Assembly: GCF_001571245.1 (NCBI RefSeq)
Contig: NZ_BCTK01000001.1
Coordinates: 1,178,001 to 1,242,000, forward strand
From: Achromobacter piechaudii NBRC 102461
Lineage (GTDB): Bacteria; Pseudomonadota; Gammaproteobacteria; Burkholderiales; Burkholderiaceae_B
DNA: 64,000 bases
Direction of reading: 5' to 3'
Below the pieces are notes generated by a model that searched no databases, was not told the DNA's origin, and saw only the letters and a list, made by a program, of their open reading frames with translations. Shown here piece after piece: positions 33,839-41,750 of the stretch (position 1 is its first letter; each line of letters starts with the position of its first letter). A program made the translations under genes and the position numbers.

Positions 33839-33859
33839 CCTGGAAAGTCGGTTTCCAGG
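33839..33859. repeat. Inverted repeat upstream of the enoyl-CoA hydratase gene
   Basis: CCTGGAAA-GTCGG-TTTCCAGG, a perfect 8-bp dyad 8-28 bases before the start at 33831; a regulatory site or a terminator-like stem. Confidence 0.45.
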
Positions 33860-33897
33860 ATACTAGCGCAAGCCAGGCGGGCGCCGGGCCCTCCCGA

Positions 33898-35094
33898 TCA
33901 GGCGCGCAAGCGCCGCGCGATGCCCGGCGACGCGCACAACAAGGGCGCAACGATGACCAGGCCGATCAGCGCCATGGCCGCTTGCGGCGCCATGCCGCTA
34001 TCGAGCAGCACGGTGGCGACGACGGCCGACCCGCTCATCTGGAACAGCCCATAGACGGCGGCGGCGGTGCCCGCGCGTTCGGCGAAGGGTTCCAGCGCCA
34101 GGCTCAGGCCGGAACCCAAGGCCAACGAAAAGCCCACCGTCAACACGACGACAGGCAGCATGAACACCCAGGCCGCTTGCGGCAGCCACCACCACGCGGC
34201 GGCGTGCATGGCCGAGGCCAGCAGCAACGCGACCATGCCCACGCGCACCATCGTGTGGCGGCCAAAGCGCGCGATGAAGGTCGGCGCCAGGAAGAAGGCC
34301 GCGATGTTGATCGCCGCGTTGCCGCCGAACCAGGCGGAAAATCCCAATTCGGAATAGCCCAGCTGCTGCACCAGCACCACGGGCGCGGCCGCTACGAACA
34401 CCAGAATCATCGCCATGCCCGCCATGCCGAACATTGCGAAATACAGGAAGCGCGCGCTGGCAATGATGGGCAGATAGCGCGGCAGGCTGTAGAGCGCGCC
34501 ACGCGGGCCGCTCGGGGGCACGCGCGTTTCTTCGAAACGCCGCGCCAACAGCAGCATCAAGGCCAGCGCAAACACCACCATGAAGACGAAGGTGCTGCGC
34601 CAGCCCGCGTGCACCGCGAGCGCGCCGCCCAGCATCGGGGCCAAGGCCGGCACGGAGCACAATGCGCCGTTCAGATAGCTGTACACGCGCGCGCCGACGG
34701 CGGGGCTGAAGCGGTCGCGTACAGCGGCAAACGCCACCAGCGACGCCGAACACGCGCCCAGACCTTGAATCACCCGAGCCACGTAGAACACGTCCAGCGA
34801 TGTCGCGGCCGCGCCCAGCGCGGACCCGGCCAGATAGGCCAACGCGCCGCCCAACGCCACGGGGCGGCGGCCGTAACGGTCGGCCAAGGGGCCGATCAGC
34901 ATCTGGCCCAGCCCGACCGCGAAGATGAACAGCGTAATGCTGGCCTGCAACGCGCTGACGGGTTCGCCAAACCCGGCGGCCATGGTGGGCAGGGAGGGCA
35001 GGTAGATGTCGATGCCCATGGGCGTCAACGTGACCAGGCCCATCAACAGACCGATCAGCCAGCGCTGGCTGGAGGAAGGTGAAGCAGACTTCAT
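33898..35094 (-). CDS. MFS multidrug transporter, Bcr/CflA type
   Basis: The protein of about 398 residues has twelve predicted helices and the Bcr/CflA signatures (TPMGIDIYLPSLPTM, GPLADRYGRRPVALGGA, GLGACSASLVAFAAVRDRF). It is likely a proton-driven drug exporter. Start could be the ATG at 35094 or 35121; neither has a strong ribosome-binding site. Confidence 0.9.
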   Translation of the reverse strand: MKSASPSSSQRWLIGLLMGLVTLTPMGIDIYLPSLPTMAAGFGEPVSALQASITLFIFAVGLGQMLIGPLADRYGRRPVALGGALAYLAGSALGAAATSLDVFYVARVIQGLGACSASLVAFAAVRDRFSPAVGARVYSYLNGALCSVPALAPMLGGALAVHAGWRSTFVFMVVFALALMLLLARRFEETRVPPSGPRGALYSLPRYLPIIASARFLYFAMFGMAGMAMILVFVAAAPVVLVQQLGYSELGFSAWFGGNAAINIAAFFLAPTFIARFGRHTMVRVGMVALLLASAMHAAAWWWLPQAAWVFMLPVVVLTVGFSLALGSGLSLALEPFAERAGTAAAVYGLFQMSGSAVVATVLLDSGMAPQAAMALIGLVIVAPLLCASPGIARRLRA

Positions 35095-35210
35095 CGCAAG
35101 ACTCGGGGATGCATTGTGCATCCGGGAAAACCCGATATTATCCACGAAGGCAGGAACAGGCCGGCGACCATTTGGCGGTACGGCCATGCCCGGCAGTAGA
35201 ATATTTCCCC

Positions 35211-35543
35211 ATGAGCACACCCGCGTTTCGTCCCCGCATCGTCATCCTCTACTGCACCCAATGCCAGTGGCTGCTGCGCGCAGGCTGGATGGCGCAAGAG
35301 CTGCTGTCCACATTCGGCAACGACCTGGGCGAAGTCGTGTTGCAGCCCGGCACGGGCGGCATTTTTCAGATCACCTACAACGGCGATCTGATCTGGGACA
35401 GAAAGAGCGACGGCGGCTTTCCGGAGGCCAAGGTCTTGAAGCAACGGGTACGCGACCGCCTCGATCCCACGCGGCCGCTGGGCCACATCGATGGCCACGC
35501 CGCCGCCCCGGTCCTGGGCGCGGCGACCGACTCCGACGAATGA
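35211..35543 (+). CDS. SelT/SelW/SelH (Rdx) family redox protein
   Basis: The 110-residue protein begins PRIVILYCTQCQWLLRAGW, the thioredoxin-like Rdx fold with a CxxC (CTQC) in place of the CxxU of selenoproteins, followed by GDLGEVVLQPGTGGIFQITYNGDLIWDRK. A thiol-redox role is likely. Start by family N-terminus. Confidence 0.9.
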   Translation: MSTPAFRPRIVILYCTQCQWLLRAGWMAQELLSTFGNDLGEVVLQPGTGGIFQITYNGDLIWDRKSDGGFPEAKVLKQRVRDRLDPTRPLGHIDGHAAAPVLGAATDSDE

Positions 35544-35597
35544 ATCGGGCGGGTGGGGCGGACATCGGTGGGGGAAGAATACCGATGTTGCGCGCCA

Positions 35598-36800
35598 TCA
35601 CGGCTTGATCGCCACCTGCGGCGTGCGCAACCGCAGGGCAATTGCGAACAGCACCAGGCAGATTCCCGCCATCAGCATCCAAGCCGGCCGCAGCCCCGCA
35701 AGATGTTGCCGGATCAAGCCGGCCACGAACGGAAACAGCGCAGCGATCAGATAGCCCACGCCCTGCACGAACGAGGCCAGCCGACCGGCTTCCGAAGGTG
35801 TGGCCGCATGGTCCATCGTCACGATGAGCGACAGCGGGAACAGCGCACCGATGCCCAGGCCGGACAGCACGGCGGCGGGCCATGCCAGCCGGGCGGGCGC
35901 CATGATCAGGCCCAGCAGCCCGAGCGTCAGCAATCCGATGGCCACGAACAGCGCTACGCGGCGATCGGACAAGCGGCCAATGGCCAGCGACACCGCCAAG
36001 CCCGCCACGATTTCGGCCACGGTGACCGCGCCCAGCAACTGACCAGCCGCGACCGGCGTCCACCCCAACGCCGTGTAATAAGGCGGCAGCCACGCCAGCA
36101 CCAGCGTGTAGGCGCCTGTGCCCAAACCGAAAAATACCGCCAGCAGCCAGCGTCGCGAACGTGGGGTGCGCGCCAGCCCTGCCGTGACAGACGCATTCGC
36201 CGGATGGGCTGCGGCATGACGGTTTACTAGCAACCAGCACAACAGCGCTGCCGCCGCAGGCAGAGCCCAGGCCGCCAGCGCCCATGGCCAGCCCGCCCGC
36301 TCGGCCAGCACGGGCGCGGCCACGCTGGCCACCGCCGCGCCGCCCATGATGGCGGTCGAGTACAAGCCCATGATCGCGCTGGCGCTCGTGGGGAATCGCG
36401 CGCGGATGTAGTAGGGCAGCAATGCCTGCGTCACGGCGATCCCGAGCCCGGCGATCACTCCCGTGGCCAGCATCAGGTTCGCCTCGCTGGCCCATAAGCG
36501 GCAGGCGGTGGCCGCCATGACCAGCGCGACGCCGACGGCGATGCCGCTTTGCTCGCCGATCCAGCTGCGCAACGGCGCGACGCCCAACGCGCCCAGGCCC
36601 ATTACGAAGACGGGCAGCGCCGTCAACAAGCCCGCCGCGCTGTCGGTCATGCGCGTGGCCGCTTGCAGCAGGTCGAGCAGAGGAGGGACGGAGGCGAGAA
36701 CGGGGCGCAGATTCAAGCCCACGAGGATGATGGCGGCAACGCGCCAGGCATTCAAATAAGTCGATGACACAACAGCTCCAGGGCCGGTGGCGCGCAGCAT
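35598..36800 (-). CDS. MFS transporter, CynX/NimT type
   Basis: The 400-residue protein has twelve helices and the CynX/NimT pattern (ILVGLNLRPVLASVPPLLDLL, GLGALGVAPLRSW, GWSVAAGQLLG-like loops). It is divergent from a MarR regulator with two palindromic operators between them, so it is the probable regulated efflux pump. The ATG at 36800 puts the first operator just upstream. Confidence 0.9.
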   Translation of the reverse strand: MLRATGPGAVVSSTYLNAWRVAAIILVGLNLRPVLASVPPLLDLLQAATRMTDSAAGLLTALPVFVMGLGALGVAPLRSWIGEQSGIAVGVALVMAATACRLWASEANLMLATGVIAGLGIAVTQALLPYYIRARFPTSASAIMGLYSTAIMGGAAVASVAAPVLAERAGWPWALAAWALPAAAALLCWLLVNRHAAAHPANASVTAGLARTPRSRRWLLAVFFGLGTGAYTLVLAWLPPYYTALGWTPVAAGQLLGAVTVAEIVAGLAVSLAIGRLSDRRVALFVAIGLLTLGLLGLIMAPARLAWPAAVLSGLGIGALFPLSLIVTMDHAATPSEAGRLASFVQGVGYLIAALFPFVAGLIRQHLAGLRPAWMLMAGICLVLFAIALRLRTPQVAIKP

Positions 36801-36816
36801 GCGTAGCCCTCCGGTA

Positions 36817-36840
36817 AAATATCTTGGCGTCAAGATATTT
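36817..36840. promoter_or_regulatory. MarR operator 1
   Basis: AAATATCTTG-GCGT-CAAGATATTT: perfect 10-bp dyad between the divergent MFS and marR-like genes; its centre is 27 bp from operator 2. Confidence 0.8.
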
Positions 36841-36844
36841 GGAT

Positions 36845-36866
36845 TTTATCTTGACGTCAAGATAAA
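36845..36866. promoter_or_regulatory. MarR operator 2
   Basis: A perfect 22-bp palindrome with core TATCTTGACGTCAAGATA, ending two bases before the GGAGAG of the marR-like gene. Repressor bound here would block both promoters. Confidence 0.85.
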
Positions 36867-36878
36867 TGGAGAGCGACC

Positions 36879-37364
36879 GTGGATAGAGCAAGCCGTGCCA
36901 TCCAGCAATGGAACCGGGAACGCCCCGAGCTGGACGTATCGTCGATGCGTGTGCTGGGGCGTTTGGGCGAATGCGCGCTGGTGATCACGCGCGATCGGAT
37001 CAACCCGCTTTTCGCGCAATTCGGATTGCAGCCGGGCGAATTCGACGTCTTGGCCACGCTGCGCCGTAGCGGCAAGCCCTATGCGCTGACGCCGACCGCG
37101 TTGTATGAAGACGCGATGATTTCGTCAGGCAGCATGACCAACCGCATCGACCGCCTGGAAAAAGCGGGTCTGGTGACTCGCACGCCCAACCCCGATGACG
37201 GCCGCGCCACGCTGGTGATGCTGACCCGCGCCGGCATCAAGCTGATCGACGAGGCCGTCGTCGCGCATCTGCAAAACCAGGCGGAGGTGCTTGCGCCGCT
37301 GACCCGGACCGAGCAGGAACAACTGAGCCGGCTCTTGGGCAAGCTGCTTAACGCCTACGCGTAG
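36879..37364 (+). CDS. MarR-family transcriptional regulator
   Basis: The 161-residue protein has the MarR winged helix (EFDVLATLRRSGKPYALTPT, MTNRIDRLEKAGLVTRTPNP, DDGRATLVMLTRAG). A GTG start at 36879 is preceded by GGAGAG. It presumably represses itself and the divergent MFS pump through the two palindromes until a ligand releases it. Confidence 0.93.
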   Translation: MDRASRAIQQWNRERPELDVSSMRVLGRLGECALVITRDRINPLFAQFGLQPGEFDVLATLRRSGKPYALTPTALYEDAMISSGSMTNRIDRLEKAGLVTRTPNPDDGRATLVMLTRAGIKLIDEAVVAHLQNQAEVLAPLTRTEQEQLSRLLGKLLNAYA

Positions 37365-37383
37365 CGGGCGCGGCCAGGCGGCG

Positions 37384-37700
37384 TCACAAGCCCTGTTCGG
37401 ACAGGCCGGGATGGTCGTCGGGGCGGCCCAAGGGCCAGTGAAATTTACCGTCCGCCTCTTTGATGGGCAGGTCGTCGATGCACGAGTATCGATGGATCAT
37501 CAGGCCGTCTTCGCCGAACTCCCAGTTTTCATTGCCGTAAGAGCGGAACCAGTTGTCGGAATCGTCATGCCATTCATAGGCGTAGCGCACGGCAATGCGG
37601 TTGCCGGTGCAGGCTCTTTGATGAGTCGGTAGTCCAGCTCCTTGGCCTACTTGCGCGCGAGCAATGCGCGGGCTTCGTCGCGATTCTTGACGAAGCTCCA
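37384..37700 (-). pseudogene. Decayed DUF1348 (SnoaL/NTF2-like) gene
   Basis: The C-terminal half of a DUF1348 protein is clear in one frame ([54 protein letters not shown]). The preceding part of the family ([18 protein letters not shown]) continues in another frame, with TAG (37649-37647) where the Trp should be and a small deletion near 37615-37622 that causes the frameshift. The first half of the gene is missing. It follows a TetR gene, a common partner for DUF1348 genes, so its loss may leave that regulator without its target. Confidence 0.8.
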
Positions 37701-37714
37701 AAGGTGAAGAAGGG

Positions 37715-38308
37715 TCAGCGGGTTGGGGCAAGGGCGATGGGCGGAAAGAGGGCGGCGGCCGCGCGCTGCGCGGTGGCGGTGATGGTCAGGTCGCCGGTGA
37801 CGAGCGCCACGGCGATGGCGCCATCGATCAGCACCAGCAACTGGCGCGCGGCTTCGTCCGGATCGGACAGGCCGGCCTCTTGCGCCAGGCTTCGGACATG
37901 GTCCAGCAGCCGGGCTTTGTGCAGCCGCGATACCTGGCGAACGGGATGGTCGGGATCGCTGATCTCGCCCGCGGCATTGATGAAGGCGCAGCCGCGAAAG
38001 CCGTCCGATTCGAACCACTCTTGCAATGCATCGAAGATCGACAGCAGGCGGTCGCGGGGTGCGGCGGCGCGCGTGGTGGCGGCAACGAACCACCGCATCC
38101 AGCGTTCGTCGCGCGCGGTCAATGCGGCGGCAACCAGGGCGTCCTTGTTCGGGTAGTGCTTGTACAGGCTTTTGCGCGCTACGCCCGAGGTCTTCACGAT
38201 CAGGTCCATGCCCGTGGCGTGGATGCCGCCTCGATAGATCAAGTGTTCGGTGGCGCGCAAGAGGCGCTCTTGCGTGTCGGTCAGGGGAGCGGGCGTGTAG
38301 GTGTTCAT
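37715..38308 (-). CDS. TetR-family transcriptional regulator
   Basis: The 197-residue protein has the TetR HTH ([38 protein letters not shown]) and an all-helical ligand domain. Two matching dyads lie directly upstream. The adjacent DUF1348 gene on the same strand is broken. Confidence 0.92.
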   Translation of the reverse strand: MNTYTPAPLTDTQERLLRATEHLIYRGGIHATGMDLIVKTSGVARKSLYKHYPNKDALVAAALTARDERWMRWFVAATTRAAAPRDRLLSIFDALQEWFESDGFRGCAFINAAGEISDPDHPVRQVSRLHKARLLDHVRSLAQEAGLSDPDEAARQLLVLIDGAIAVALVTGDLTITATAQRAAAALFPPIALAPTR

Positions 38309-38314
38309 GGGTGG

Positions 38315-38362
38315 AGAATGATCGTTCTACAGGGAATGCGCAAATGGTAGAACGACCATTCT
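38315..38362. promoter_or_regulatory. Pair of TetR operators
   Basis: AGAATGATCGTTCT (38315-38328) and AGAACGACCATTCT (38349-38362) are the same imperfect palindrome in opposite orientation, 34 bp apart, just upstream of the tetR-like start. Confidence 0.75.
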
Positions 38363-38394
38363 CTGGCGGCAAGTTATTGAGCCGCCGACGGCTT

Positions 38395-38535
38395 TTGCTT
38401 GCTTTTTCCTTTATAAATATGTTAAGATCTTTTAATTGGCAGCAAAAATAAAAACACAAGAATAAAACTGGCAAAGGCGGCGACAAAAGGCCACTGCAGC
38501 CACTACAGCCTGCCATCAAGATTTTTTTGCAAAGC
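38395..38535. other. AT-rich island
   Basis: A stretch far richer in A/T than its surroundings (TTTATAAATATGTTAAG, AAAAATAAAAACACAAG, CAAGATTTTTTTGC) with no gene. It may hold a promoter for the small gene at 38674 or mark a past insertion. Confidence 0.5.
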
Positions 38536-38673
38536 CATCTTGGAATACCCAGCCTGACTCAGATCCGAATCGGTCAGGCCCCCGCGCTTTTCTGCGGTAT
38601 TCCCGGCACGCTTGAACCCGGCGGTGCACTGCTTGGACGGGGAAGCCACGCACCCACGCATAGGAGAACGCTC

Positions 38674-38826
38674 ATGTCGCATCAACTGGTTGGTAAAAAG
38701 TGGCGCTTCGAGGTTCCGCCCCTGAACTGGACGGCCCCCGACGCGAACAAGGAATCGGAAATCGATGCCGTCGACGCGGATTCCGAAACCTCTGAAGACA
38801 GCGATACGTCGCGGTCATCCAAATAG
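38674..38826 (+). CDS. Small acidic orphan protein
   Basis: The 50-residue protein has a short N-terminal segment MSHQLVGKKWRFEVPPLNWT and an Asp/Ser/Glu-rich tail (DADSETSEDSDTSRSSK). AGGAGAA precedes the ATG. Upstream GGTGCACTGCTTGG (38621-38634) resembles a sigma-54 site but has GG where GC is required. No family recognised. Confidence 0.6.
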   Translation: MSHQLVGKKWRFEVPPLNWTAPDANKESEIDAVDADSETSEDSDTSRSSK

Positions 38827-38835
38827 TTCTTCTGG

Positions 38836-38859
38836 CTACGCCCGCATATGCGGGCGTAG
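38836..38859 (+). terminator. Terminator-like perfect palindrome
   Basis: CTACGCCCGCAT / ATGCGGGCGTAG, 10 bases after the small acidic gene; no T run follows. Confidence 0.55.
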
Positions 38860-38879
38860 TGCCTGCCAAGCACTGGCGC

Positions 38880-39312
38880 TAACTGATTGATCTGAAACGC
38901 TTAAGCCGGGTTTTCGGCCGGTTGCCATGGTTGGTTGTCTTGGCTGATGGCTGGGATGATGGGCTAGGGTGGTCGCCTCGGTTGATCACCTTGGTCGATC
39001 GCCTCGGCAACCGATTCAGATATTCCGTCTACCTTGCGGTTCACAAACCCGAACGGCGCGCCCTGTGTGCGCCGTTTGAACATGCGCCTTTTGAACATGC
39101 GGGTGACGGACAACCAGACGTGTGCCAGACGAGCAGGCAGGCGCCAGTTTGAACGTGCCTCGGCCACACGGACAGGGCTGCCAGTCGAACGCGCCGCCGG
39201 CAACACTCCATTCCCCCTGCTTGATCTTCGTTGTCGCCTTCGCGCGGCGGCGGGTTTTCGCTCGGGTCCACGCACCGCGCATCGCCTGCAAGGCCGCCTG
39301 CGCGGCAGCGTC
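38880..39312. other. 433-base stretch without a supported gene
   Basis: The frame of the next gene stays open here from 39034, but the translation is Arg/Cys-rich and unlike coding sequence. It contains a direct repeat TTTGAACATGCG (39077-39102) and repeats of TTGATC/TCGATCGCCTCGG. Nothing else recognised. Confidence 0.5.
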
Positions 39313-40071
39313 ATGTCTTCGCCAGTGAGTTTTGGAATGCCTGAAAACACCTCAAGCAATCATCAGGTAAGACCCTTTATTTACGCCACGACGACATCAC
39401 GGTCGTTGATGTTTTCCCACTCTGAAATCCAGAGCCGAATGTGGACTAAAGACCCCTCGGCGCTCAATCTGGAATACACGCGCATCATGATGGCGTTTTT
39501 GCTCTTCAACCCGAAGCCGCGGCGCATCGCCATGGTGGGTTTGGGCGGCGGATCCTTGGCGAAATTTTGCTATCAACATCTGCCATCGACTCGCATCGAC
39601 GTCTACGAAATCAACCCGCATGTGATTGCCTTGCGCGACTCGTTTCATGTGCCCCGTGACGACGAGCGCTTTGCCGTGCTGCAAGGCGACGGCGCTGAAC
39701 TGATCAAGCAATATCGTGACGAATACGACGCCGTGCTGGTCGATGGCTATGACATCAAGGGCTTGCCGCCGCAGCTGACCACCGAGGCGTTTTACCAGTC
39801 CTGCTTTGACGCGCTGGCCCCGAACGGAATGATGGTGGGCAACTTTCACGCATCCAATTTCGAGTTCGGCACTTACCTGGGCAGGATCAAGAAAACGTTT
39901 TCTGGTTCGGTCATCGAGGTGAATGACACCGCTTGCGCGCACAGCATTGTTTTCGCATGCCGTGGCGATACTCTCAAACGGCGCAGGGGCTTGCCCAAGA
40001 GCAAGCCCGACGGCATGAGCGCCGAGATGTGGTTGTGTCTGGCGCCTACGTACTGGCCGATGCTGGTCTAG
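39313..40071 (+). CDS. Spermidine-synthase-like protein
   Basis: The 252-residue protein has the spermidine synthase-like Rossmann fold: IAMVGLGGGSLAKFCYQHLP (motif I), IDVYEINPHVIAL, LQGDGAELI and YDAVLVDGYD. It lacks the full N-terminal barrel and some substrate residues of true SpeE, so it is an aminopropyltransferase-like protein of uncertain function. Start at 39313 (MSSPVSFGM) or 39337 (MPENTSS). Confidence 0.85.
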   Translation: MSSPVSFGMPENTSSNHQVRPFIYATTTSRSLMFSHSEIQSRMWTKDPSALNLEYTRIMMAFLLFNPKPRRIAMVGLGGGSLAKFCYQHLPSTRIDVYEINPHVIALRDSFHVPRDDERFAVLQGDGAELIKQYRDEYDAVLVDGYDIKGLPPQLTTEAFYQSCFDALAPNGMMVGNFHASNFEFGTYLGRIKKTFSGSVIEVNDTACAHSIVFACRGDTLKRRRGLPKSKPDGMSAEMWLCLAPTYWPMLV

Positions 40072-40138
40072 CAAGCGCCGGCTTGGCCAACACTTGCCTG
40101 GGGCAAGCTGGTTTGAGCAGGCCCGTCCGACGAATGCC

Positions 40139-40160
40139 CCCGGCCGCCCGCGCGGCCGGG
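40139..40160. terminator. Hairpin between the synthase and the porin genes
   Basis: CCCGGCCGC-CCGC-GCGGCCGGG, 10 bases beyond the porin stop (minus strand). A second stem CTTGCC-TGG-GGCAAG lies at 40093-40107 after the + strand gene. Confidence 0.55.
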
Positions 40161-40170
40161 AAGGCGCGGC

Positions 40171-41202
40171 TTAGAAGTGGTGGCGCAGGCCGACCACCGA
40201 TTGCAACGTATGGGATTCGCGGTGATCCACGCGGTCCAGCAACGCGTAGATGTTGGTGCGCTTGGACAGATCGTGTTCGTAGCCCAGGCCCCAACCCTTG
40301 ATGTGCGAACTGGTGGCGCGCTGGTAGGCAGCCAGCACCTTGCTGCTGCCGTTGATCGGCACGCCCACGCCCGTCACAAAGGAATTCACGCGGCGCACGC
40401 CTGCCGAGGGTCCGATGTTTGGATTGCGCAGATTGCCGTATCCCGCATGCAGCTTGAGGACGTCGAAATCATAAGCCGCGGCTACCTGCAGGTTGCGCGA
40501 GTTCAGCTTGCCCGGCACGCTGGCGTCCGGGTTCAGGTGTTCGTAGGTCAACGCCGTGGACAACGGTCCGTCACGGTAGCGCAGGCCTGCGGTCCAGACG
40601 CGGTCGTGATTGGCGGTGGCGAACTTGTTGTTGTCGTGCGCCTCGAAGCTGTAGCCCAAACCGGCCTGCCATCCGCTCCAGACCGGCGTGCGGTAGATGA
40701 AGGCATTGTTGGCGCGGCCACCGTTGCCGAAGTCGCCATCGTTGTAGCCCGAGGTGACCGACGCCGATGCGCCGCCCCACGACGTCCCAAACGGCGAGCC
40801 GACGCCGCCCCAACTGTCGCTCAGAACCTGCTGGCGACCGGCGCGCAGTTCACCGAAGTCACCAACCAGCCCCAGATAGGCCCAGCGGCCGAACAGGCGG
40901 CCTTGGGCTTCGGTACCGTTCGATGCGTGAAACCCGCTTTCCAGGCGGAACACGACGCTGTAGCCGTTGCCCAGGTCTTCAACGCCGCGCAAGCCCCAGC
41001 GGGAGCCCGATTGGATGCCGTCGCGCATGCCGACATGCGAATGGGACGAACTTTCGGTGCTGTCATGCCGGCGCTCGAAGGCCAAGCCCAGGTCGATGAC
41101 GCCGTATAGCGTGACGCTGGTCGTGGACGCCTGGGCGATGCCGCCCGACAAAGCGGCCAGTGCGACGAACAGCGCACCGCGCGTAAAGCTTGCTGCTTTC
41201 AT
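40171..41202 (-). CDS. Gram-negative trimeric porin (OmpC/Burkholderia type)
   Basis: The 343-residue protein has a signal peptide (cleavage at GIAQA-ST), the porin start SVTLYGVIDLGLAFER, SRWGLRGVEDLGNGYSVVFRLESGF, repeated amphipathic strands and the C-terminal Phe (VVGLRHHF). It forms 16-stranded trimers in the outer membrane. Confidence 0.95.
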   Translation of the reverse strand: MKAASFTRGALFVALAALSGGIAQASTTSVTLYGVIDLGLAFERRHDSTESSSHSHVGMRDGIQSGSRWGLRGVEDLGNGYSVVFRLESGFHASNGTEAQGRLFGRWAYLGLVGDFGELRAGRQQVLSDSWGGVGSPFGTSWGGASASVTSGYNDGDFGNGGRANNAFIYRTPVWSGWQAGLGYSFEAHDNNKFATANHDRVWTAGLRYRDGPLSTALTYEHLNPDASVPGKLNSRNLQVAAAYDFDVLKLHAGYGNLRNPNIGPSAGVRRVNSFVTGVGVPINGSSKVLAAYQRATSSHIKGWGLGYEHDLSKRTNIYALLDRVDHRESHTLQSVVGLRHHF

Positions 41203-41750
41203 GAATACCCCATGTGTTGATGTTGTGCTGCGTTGGACAAAAGGATCCCCGGCGGCCGGCCAAAAGGCAGGTCGCTAAGGACTTGGGAAAGAGCGTGGAA
41301 AGAGCGAGAACGACCCGCAGGAATAGAACGCGGACCATGCCCCTACATCGGGCTAAAGCGGACACCGGGCGAACGCGGAATGCTGAACGTCAGACGCGCC
41401 TTGGACGTTTGCAATGGGCGCGCGAGACGGCCAGGATGCGCATCGAAAATGCGCTCATCGGCGCAAGAGCAAGCGCAAAAGAGCGCCTATACACCTGTCA
41501 CCAAGCCCCAAACCCGTTCTGCAGAACCGGCTGAAACTTGGCAAAAGCAATTGCGATGCGCGACGAACCACCCGCCCGCGAACGAGGATTCATTAACATC
41601 GCAACCGACATGGCGCATTATGGTGAGAGTCGCCGTCTATTCAAATAAGACGACTACGAATCTGAGCGACAGGGGCGTCATCAAAAAGCGTCACGTCCAA
41701 AAGTAGGACGCAATAACCCCCCACAAATAGCGACGAGTGGAACCCGCGGG
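41203..41750. other. 548-base gene-free region upstream of the porin
   Basis: Several frames are open but none has a ribosome-binding site or protein-like composition. It should hold the porin promoter near 41203-41300. The left part of the next gene's transcript terminates at 41683-41711. Confidence 0.5.
41683..41711 (-). terminator. Terminator of the diguanylate cyclase gene
   Basis: On the minus strand a GCGTC / GACGC stem is followed by TTTTT; it lies 40 bases past the stop at 41751. Confidence 0.65.

Noticed and set aside
38621-38634. Sigma-54 promoter for the acidic protein at 38674
   Set aside because: The sequence GGTGCACTGCTTGG has GG in place of the near-invariant GC at -12.
39034-39312. 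N-terminal extension of the spermidine-synthase-like protein
   Set aside because: The frame is open, but the extra 93 residues are Arg/Cys-rich and unlike the family; MSSPVSFGM or MPENTSS is a better start.
41214-41706. Open frames upstream of the porin
   Set aside because: No ribosome-binding site, mixed polar composition with many Arg and Thr, and overlapping frames in GC-rich DNA; probably spurious.
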